From: Streptomyces sp. NBC_01306
GTDB lineage: Bacteria; Actinomycetota; Actinomycetes; Streptomycetales; Streptomycetaceae
DNA: 64,000 bases
Reading direction: 5' to 3'
Assembly: GCF_026340465.1 (NCBI RefSeq)
Contig: NZ_JAPEPC010000001.1
Coordinates: forward strand, 3,954,001 to 4,018,000
Below the pieces are notes generated by a model. The model worked only from the letters and a program-made list of their open reading frames with translations, was not told the DNA's origin and searched no databases. A program made the translations under genes and the position numbers. Shown piece after piece: positions 58,850 through 64,000 of this stretch; the stretch's first letter is position 1; the number at the start of each line of letters is the position of its first letter.

Positions 58850-60274
58850 TCACCGTGTCCCGGCGGCCGGGTCCAGGGCGTTCAGCTGGTCCAGGAACCA
58901 CTGCTGCGGCGGCAGCGCGGTCGCCGCGGCGGCCAGCCGCTTGCTGCGCTCGGCCCGTTCGCCGTCCGGCAGGGTGAGTGCCTCGTGCAGCGCGGCGGCT
59001 GTGGCGCTCACGTCGTACGGGTTCACGGTGATCGCGTCGCGCCCCAGCTCCTCGTACGCCCCGGCCTCCCGCGAGAGCACCAGCGCGCACCCGTGGTCGG
59101 ACACCACCGGGACCTCCTTGGCGACCAGGTTCATGCCGTCGCGGATCGGGTTGACCAGGGCGACGTCGGCGAGGCGGTAGGCGCCGAGCGAGCGGGCGAA
59201 GTCGTCCTTGAGGTAGAGCGCGACCGGGGTCCAGTCCGCCGTCCCGTAACGGGAGTTGATCTCCTCGGCGACGCGTTCCACCTCGGCCATGTAGTCGCGG
59301 TAGACCGCGAGGTCCTGCCGCGAGGGGTACGCGAACGCCATGTGCACCACCCGGCCGTGCCACTCGGGACGGGTGTCGAGCAGCTCCCGGTAGGCGAGCA
59401 GCCCGCGCACGATGTTCTTGGACAGCTCGGTCCTGTCCACCCGGACGATCGTCTTCCGGCGGCCGTCGGGCCCCTCGCCCGTGCCGCCGCCGATCCGCTC
59501 GCGCAGCGCCGCCATCCGCTCTTCCACATCGGGCCGGTGGGACCGCGTCCGCAGGAAGTCCGCGTCGGCGCCGAGGCCGTGCACCGCGATCTCTGTATCT
59601 CCGGTGCCGCCGAGGACCGCGGTGCAGCAGGCGACGAAGGCGTCGGCCCAGCGCCGGGTCAGGAATCCGGCCCGGTCGGCGCCCAGGATGCCGCGCAGCA
59701 GCTCCGCGCCGATGTCGTCGGGCAGCAGCCGGAAGTACTCGGGGGGCGCCCACGGGGTGTGCGAGAAGTGCGCGATCCGCAGGTCGGGGCGGAGTTCGCG
59801 CAGCATCCCCGGCACCAGGCACAGGTGGTAGTCCTGCACCAGCACGGCGGCGCCTTCGGCGGCCTCGGCGGCCAGCGCGTCGGCGAAGGCCCGGTTGTAC
59901 GTACGGAACGAGTCCCACTGGCGCCGGAACTCCGCGTCGAAGACCGGCTCCAGCGGGGTCCCGTAGAGCATGTGGTGGATGAACCACAGCACGGAGTTGG
60001 CGATGCCGTTGTAGGCGTCGGCGTGCACCTCGGGGTCGATGTCGAGCATCCGTACGCCGTCCTCGGCGATCCCGCGCCGCACGGCGGCCCGGTCGCCGTC
60101 ACCGAGTGCGGCGCAGACCCAGAGCGATTCGGCGTTCCCCTCGATGGCGGAGAGCCCCGAGACGAGACCGCCACCGCCCCGCTTCGACGTGAGTTCACCG
60201 TCGTCGCGGAGGGTGTACGAGACGGGGCCCCGGTTGGAGGCGACGAGGACGCGGGCGGCGTGCGGAGAGGCCAT
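58850..60274 (-). CDS. otsA: Trehalose-6-phosphate synthase (GT20)
   Basis: 474 residues, typical for bacterial OtsA. The N-terminus VLVASNRGPVSYTLRDDGEL and GGGGLVSGL, VQDYHLCLVPGMLRELRPDL, the UDP-glucose site (RVDRTELSKNIVRGLLAY) and LVNPIRDGMNLVAKEVPVVS mark the GT20 family. It transfers glucose from a nucleotide sugar to glucose-6-phosphate. The -10 box TAGGTT on the minus strand (60281-60286) lies 6 nt before the ATG, so the gene appears leaderless. With otsB it makes the stress protectant trehalose. Confidence 0.93.
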   Translation of the reverse strand: MASPHAARVLVASNRGPVSYTLRDDGELTSKRGGGGLVSGLSAIEGNAESLWVCAALGDGDRAAVRRGIAEDGVRMLDIDPEVHADAYNGIANSVLWFIHHMLYGTPLEPVFDAEFRRQWDSFRTYNRAFADALAAEAAEGAAVLVQDYHLCLVPGMLRELRPDLRIAHFSHTPWAPPEYFRLLPDDIGAELLRGILGADRAGFLTRRWADAFVACCTAVLGGTGDTEIAVHGLGADADFLRTRSHRPDVEERMAALRERIGGGTGEGPDGRRKTIVRVDRTELSKNIVRGLLAYRELLDTRPEWHGRVVHMAFAYPSRQDLAVYRDYMAEVERVAEEINSRYGTADWTPVALYLKDDFARSLGAYRLADVALVNPIRDGMNLVAKEVPVVSDHGCALVLSREAGAYEELGRDAITVNPYDVSATAAALHEALTLPDGERAERSKRLAAAATALPPQQWFLDQLNALDPAAGTR

Positions 60275-60280
60275 GACGCG

Positions 60281-60286
60281 AACCTA
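60281..60286 (-). promoter_or_regulatory. -10 box of a leaderless otsA transcript
   Basis: On the minus strand TAGGTT is 6 nt before the ATG, and TTGAGT lies 15 nt upstream of it as a possible -35. Confidence 0.55.
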
Positions 60287-60311
60287 GCCCGTGCCGCAAA
60301 CACTCAAACGT

Positions 60312-60388
60312 GCCGCACCGGCGGGGCCGCGGGGGGACGCGGCTCCGCCGGTGCGGCGCTGACGGCCGCAGGGGATACGGCCGTCAGC
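60312..60388 (-). terminator. Twin hairpins after the APC permease gene
   Basis: GCCGCACCGGCGG/CCGCCGGTGCGGC (60312-60324 with 60345-60357) and GCTGACGGCCG/CGGCCGTCAGC (60358-60368 with 60378-60388) are perfect stems in the gap between the permease stop and the otsA start. Confidence 0.75.
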
Positions 60389-60438
60389 GGGCGCGGCGCG
60401 GGCCCGCAGGGGGGTGCGGACCTCAGCGCGGCGCGGGA

Positions 60439-61896
60439 TCAGTGCTGGACGGGGGCGCTGTCCGTCGCCGGGGCGAGGTCGTCCTCGGGAACGGAGATCA
60501 CCCAGTGCGTGGCCTGCCGGGGCCGGAGATACAGCGCCCAGTAGAGCGCCGCGGCGGCGACGATGACACCGGTGATGACCAGGCTCTTGACGCTCTGCTG
60601 GTACAGCACCCAGGCCAGGACGACGATCAGCAGGGCGGGGATCGCCGGCCACAGCGGCATACGCCAGGCCAGCCGGTGCTTGTGCTCACCGCGGCGCGAG
60701 ACCAGGGCGCCCAGGGCGACGAAGACGTACATCGCGGCCACCGCGACACCGGTGACATCGCTCAGCGTGTCCAGATTGACGAAGCACAGCACCGCTCCGG
60801 GGACGCCGACGGCCAGCGTCGCCGCCCAGGGGGAGTTGTAGCGCTTGCCGATGTGGGAGAGGACGCGGTTGGCGGCGGTCGGCCAGGCCGCGTCACGTGC
60901 CGAGGAGTAGACGACGCGGGAGTTCTGGATCACCATCACGATCGCCGCGTTGATGATCGCCAGCGCGATGCAGAGGCTGACGAAGGTGCCGACGCCGGAG
61001 TTGCTCCAGGTCTGCACCATGCCCGCGACGTTTCCGGCGGCGAGCGTCTTGAGGGACGGGGCGCCGAGCGTGATCGCGACGACCGGGATCAGGACGACGG
61101 CCGCGCCGATCCCGAGCGTCCACAGCACGGTGCGGGAGACGTTGCGGCGCGGGTTGTCCATCTCCTCGGCCAGATACACGGCGGTCGAGAAGCCCTGGAG
61201 GATGAAGAGCGCGGTGGCGAGCCCGGTCACGATCAGACCGGCGGTGACGGCCGAACTCTGGCCGTGCCCTGCGTCCATCACCGGGTGGATGAGGACCGAG
61301 GCGGACCGGCTGGTGTGGGTGAAGCCGAGGAAGGCGACGACCGCGCAGGCCACGACTTCCAGGACCAGGAAGATGCCGGTGATCCAGGCGTTGGCGCGCA
61401 GGTCGAGCAGGCCCATCGCGGTGGCGAGGAGCATCACACCCGCCGCCGTGTACTGCGGGTTCAGATGCACGATCGGCGCCAGATAGTCGGCGGTGCCCAG
61501 CGCGATGATGGGCGGCACGATCATGACGACGATCAGTGAGAGGACGAAAACCAGCCAGCCGGCGAGCCGCCCCATGAGGGTGCCGACCATGGCGTACTCG
61601 CCACCGGAGCTCGGTATGAGCGTGCCCAGCTCCGAGTAGGTGAACGCGACACCGATACAGAGCAGGCCCGCGATGGCGATGGTGAGGGCCGTTCCGGTGC
61701 CCAGGGTGGCGAACGAGTCCGGCACGATCACGAAGAGCGACGATGCCGGGGTCAGACAGGAGAGCGTCAGCAGCGTCCCTCCCACCACACCGATGGACCG
61801 GGTGAGCGTGGGGGCTTCCCCTGCCTTCGCGGCACGGGTGTCGGCTTCCGGCTTCCCTGGGGGCGCGGCAACGTTCGTGTCGGGCGTAGGGGTCAT
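60439..61896 (-). CDS. APC-family amino-acid permease
   Basis: 485 residues if the ATG at 61896 is used; ATGs at 61908, 61923 and 61950 are in frame and a 14-bp duplication lies in this upstream part. About 12 membrane helices and a C-terminal Asp/Ala tail. LTRSIGVVGGTLLTLSCLTP, YSELGTLIPSSGGEYAMVG and EMDNPRRNVSRTVLWTLGIG are motifs of the amino acid-polyamine-organocation superfamily (helix 1, helix 2-3 and helix 6-7 regions). Substrate unknown. The gene appears single, with twin terminators downstream. Confidence 0.88.
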   Translation of the reverse strand: MTPTPDTNVAAPPGKPEADTRAAKAGEAPTLTRSIGVVGGTLLTLSCLTPASSLFVIVPDSFATLGTGTALTIAIAGLLCIGVAFTYSELGTLIPSSGGEYAMVGTLMGRLAGWLVFVLSLIVVMIVPPIIALGTADYLAPIVHLNPQYTAAGVMLLATAMGLLDLRANAWITGIFLVLEVVACAVVAFLGFTHTSRSASVLIHPVMDAGHGQSSAVTAGLIVTGLATALFILQGFSTAVYLAEEMDNPRRNVSRTVLWTLGIGAAVVLIPVVAITLGAPSLKTLAAGNVAGMVQTWSNSGVGTFVSLCIALAIINAAIVMVIQNSRVVYSSARDAAWPTAANRVLSHIGKRYNSPWAATLAVGVPGAVLCFVNLDTLSDVTGVAVAAMYVFVALGALVSRRGEHKHRLAWRMPLWPAIPALLIVVLAWVLYQQSVKSLVITGVIVAAAALYWALYLRPRQATHWVISVPEDDLAPATDSAPVQH

Positions 61897-62270
61897 CCGT
61901 TGTCCCATCGGTGCTGGCGGCATGAGGCTGGCGGCATGAGGGGCAGGCACCTTCGATGAAGTTCAATGAAGTTCGATGAAGAGTGCCGCACATGCGGGGC
62001 GGACCGCGACGACGTCCACGCCGCTCCGGTGACCGAATACAACTCCCGACGACGATTCCCGTCAAGGGTTCGTTAATGCGTCACCGCAACGAAATCCGTT
62101 GTTTGTTTACGGCATCGCAGTGCTCATTACTGCTCTGAGTGCGGTGGCTGCACGGATATCGCGGCTCGATGGAAGGTTCGGATTCTCGTGCCAACGATGG
62201 CCAAAACCTTTCCATGGACAGCCGTCGGTCACGGGTCACGGGTCACGGGTCACGAGTCACGCGGCAGCGG
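61897..62270. other. Intergenic region with short repeats
   Basis: This gap holds a 14-bp duplication GCTGGCGGCATGAG (61913-61940), three 10-bp units TCGATGAAGT (61953-61982), an A/T-richer stretch at about 62060-62140 that probably holds the permease promoter, and five units of the 7-bp GTCACGG (62228-62261) just beyond the gpgS stop. I see no gene in it. Confidence 0.7.
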
Positions 62271-63215
62271 TCAGGCCGCCCGGCGGGCCGTGTACTCCCC
62301 GACGCTCCGCATCGGGGGCCGCTCCTCGGTGTCCACCGCGTACGTCCGCGGCACGAACCCCTCCACCCCCCGCTCGAACTGCGTCAGCGCCGGCCGCACC
62401 AGTTGCCCCCGCGACAGCCGTAGCTGCGCCGTGCGGTAGATCGCCGCCGCCATCCGTCCCAGCGCGAGCCCGTCCTGGTGGCGGTGTTTGCGCGAGCCCA
62501 CGTCGACCTGCGCCAGCGCGTCGAGCCCCACCGTGTGGAGCGCGTCGACCAGCAGGCCCAGCTCCACTCCGTAACCGACCGGGAAGGGCAGCTGTTCGAG
62601 CAGCGAGCGCCGTACCGCGTACTCGCCGCCCAGCGGCTGGACGAAACCGGCCAGCTGCGGCCAGTGCAGGTTCAGCAGCGGCCGCGCCACCAGCTCGGTC
62701 ACCCGACCGCCCTGACCTGCGGCCTCGCCGAGCGGCCGGTCGTACATGGCCTTCACGAACTGCACATCGGGCTCGGTCAGCAGTGGCCCGACGATTCCCG
62801 ACACGAAGTCCGCCGAGAACTCCCGCAGGTCCGCGTCCACGAAGCAGACGATGTCGCCGCCGGTCACCAGGAGCGAACGCCACAGCACCTCGCCCTTGCC
62901 GGGCACGGCCGGAATCCGCGGCAGGATCTCGTCCCGGTGCACCACCCGCGCGCCCGCGGCAGCGGCGGCCCCGGCCGTACGGTCGGTGGAGCCGGAGTCG
63001 ATGACCACCAGCTCGTCCACGAGCGGCACCGGCAGGGCGTCCATCAGCTCCCGCCTGATGGTCGCGACGATCGCCCCGACCGTCGCCTCCTCGTTGAGCG
63101 CGGGCAGGACGACACTCACCTTCGTGCCGCGTTTGGCGGCAATCAGCCGGTCCAGCGGACGGTCGGCTGCCGACCAGGAACGCCTGGCCAGCCAGCGGTC
63201 CACCTCTTCCAGCAC
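62271..63215 (-). CDS. gpgS: Glucosyl-3-phosphoglycerate synthase (GT2/GT81 type)
   Basis: 314 residues from the GTG at 63215, which has GGAG 7 nt upstream. The GT-A fold shows VSVVLPALNEEATVGAIVAT, DELVVIDSGSTDRTAGAA and the metal motif in FVDADLREFSADFVSG; AGFVQPLGGEYAVRRSLLEQ and GYGVELGLLVDALHTVGLDA are strongly conserved in GpgS. The enzyme transfers glucose from a nucleotide sugar to 3-phosphoglycerate, the first step to glucosylglycerate and, in mycobacteria, methylglucose polysaccharides. It is divergent from thrC. Confidence 0.92.
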   Translation of the reverse strand: MLEEVDRWLARRSWSAADRPLDRLIAAKRGTKVSVVLPALNEEATVGAIVATIRRELMDALPVPLVDELVVIDSGSTDRTAGAAAAAGARVVHRDEILPRIPAVPGKGEVLWRSLLVTGGDIVCFVDADLREFSADFVSGIVGPLLTEPDVQFVKAMYDRPLGEAAGQGGRVTELVARPLLNLHWPQLAGFVQPLGGEYAVRRSLLEQLPFPVGYGVELGLLVDALHTVGLDALAQVDVGSRKHRHQDGLALGRMAAAIYRTAQLRLSRGQLVRPALTQFERGVEGFVPRTYAVDTEERPPMRSVGEYTARRAA

Positions 63216-63373
63216 GGCGCGTCTCCTTGACTGTGAGCCATCTCGCGGTTCGGACGACTATCTCAACTGTCACTGCCTTCGGTTACAGTCTTGAACAACG
63301 CAAATGGCCACGGGATGCCGGGGTCAGCACGTGCGGACAAACACGCCGGGCCTCAAGGCCCGCGTCATAAGCG

Positions 63374-63497
63374 CTCATCCAGAGGGACTGAGGGAACGGC
63401 CCGTAGAAGTCCCGGCAACCCTCCCGCCGACCGCGAGGTCATGGTGGGGAAGGTGCCAATTCCGTCTTGCGGCGAAGTACGTCGCGAGGAAGATGAG
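63374..63497 (+). promoter_or_regulatory. SAM-I (S-box) riboswitch upstream of thrC
   Basis: The leader contains the class-I SAM aptamer: P1 arms CTCATC (63374-63379) and GATGAG (63492-63497), the sequence AGAGGGACTGAGGGA, then CGGCAACC and GGTGCCAATTCC, and a later GCGAAGTACG. These are the most conserved S-box segments. The 3' P1 strand runs into GAGGAGAGG, the probable ribosome site of thrC 8-18 nt before its ATG, which suggests control of translation initiation. Confidence 0.88.
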
Positions 63498-63513
63498 GAG
63501 AGGACCTCGCCAC

Positions 63514-64000
63514 CATGGCTGTGCAGACCGTCACCAGCACCAATGACTCCACCGGGGCCGTCGATCTCGGCCCCGCCGCCGCACTCTCGTGCCGCGAGTG
63601 CGGAGAGCGTTTCCCGCTCGGCCCCCTCTTCGCCTGCGCGTCCTGTTTCGGGCCGCTCGAAGTGGCGTACGACCTGCCGAGCGGCTCCCCCGACGAGCTG
63701 AAGAAGCGCATCGAGGCCGGCCCGAACAACATCTGGCGCTACGCCCCGCTGCTGCCCGTCCCCGCCGGTGTGGCCGACCAGCCCAACCTGAACCCGGGCT
63801 TCACCAAGCTGGTCAAGGCCGACAACCTCGCCCGTGAGCTGGGTGTCACCGGCGCTCTGCACATCAAGGACGACTCCGGCAATCCGACGCACTCCTTCAA
63901 GGACCGTGTCGTCGCCATCGCCGTCGAGGCCGCCCGCGCCTTCGGCTTCACCACGCTCTCCTGCTCCTCCACGGGGAACCTGGCCGGTGCCGTCGGCGCC
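63514..64000 (+). CDS. thrC: Threonine synthase (partial, N-terminal part)
   Basis: The first 162 residues are present and the frame runs off the end of the window. A short zinc-finger-like start LSCRECGERF and ACASCFGPLEV is followed by IWRYAPLLPV and the PLP-binding region DDSGNPTHSFKDRVVAIAVE, where the Lys of SFKDR holds the cofactor; SSTGNLAGAVGA is the phosphate-binding loop. Threonine synthase converts O-phosphohomoserine to threonine. The cysteine pairs at the N-terminus are common in actinobacterial ThrC. It is under a SAM-I riboswitch. Confidence 0.95.

Overview
The window is chromosomal DNA of very high G+C content with the codon bias, gene order and regulators of a Streptomyces. 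Direct signs are msiK (the shared ATPase of sugar ABC importers), a GAF-PAS-GGDEF gene recognisable as cdgB with a near-perfect BldD box, a nagK-nagA pair behind a DasR-type site, otsB/otsA, gpgS, and thrC behind a SAM-I riboswitch. Both ends are conserved core chromosome. The order msiK ... terD-like, arfB, cdgB, nagA, nagK resembles, from memory, the region around SCO4240-SCO4290 of S. coelicolor.

Layout. 1-5.3 kb: end of rlmB, a DoxX membrane protein, a nucleotidyltransferase, a small exported protein, msiK and a tRNA-Thr(TGT). 5.4-8.0 kb: an arsenic locus (arsR-acr3 and an internally deleted flavoprotein gene on the minus strand, arsC divergent). 8.0-9.9 kb: a graveyard of mobile DNA holding a DUF6879/XRE pair, an integrase fragment, an IS256 fragment carrying a 17-bp tandem repeat, and an ISL3 fragment. 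10.2-14 kb: an exported ice-binding-type (DUF3494) protein with a His-rich tail, followed by a DUF5819-HTTM-DCC operon.

14-42 kb is an accessory stretch of small self-regulated modules: a GlxA-type regulator with HD and RidA genes; a membrane protein with a winged-helix regulator behind a perfect palindrome; a hydrolase/SnoaL/MFS operon; a GH29 fucosidase; a UbiD-UbiX operon divergent from a double-domain Lrp regulator; a ClC transporter facing a MarR regulator across a perfect inverted repeat; oxidoreductases; a rhomboid-like protein; a streptomycin-kinase-like enzyme; and a GNAT/AAA+ ATPase fusion. 

42-64 kb returns to core functions: an exported M1 peptidase, an ECF41-type sigma factor facing an azoreductase, a TerD protein, ArfB, CdgB, and amino-sugar catabolism (NagK, NagA, a PfkB-type kinase and a divergent solute-binding lipoprotein). 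Trehalose synthesis (OtsA/OtsB), an APC permease, glucosylglycerate synthesis (GpgS) and threonine synthase complete it.

The sugar genes form a plausible network. MsiK powers importers, NagK/NagA process amino sugars, and DasR-like sites lie in front of msiK, nagK and the fucosidase. Two further themes recur: several genes appear to start without a leader, with a -10 box 6-8 nt before the start codon, and many gaps hold short tandem repeats with periods from 7 to 36 bp. No CRISPR array, prophage, contractile injection cluster or large biosynthetic cluster was seen.
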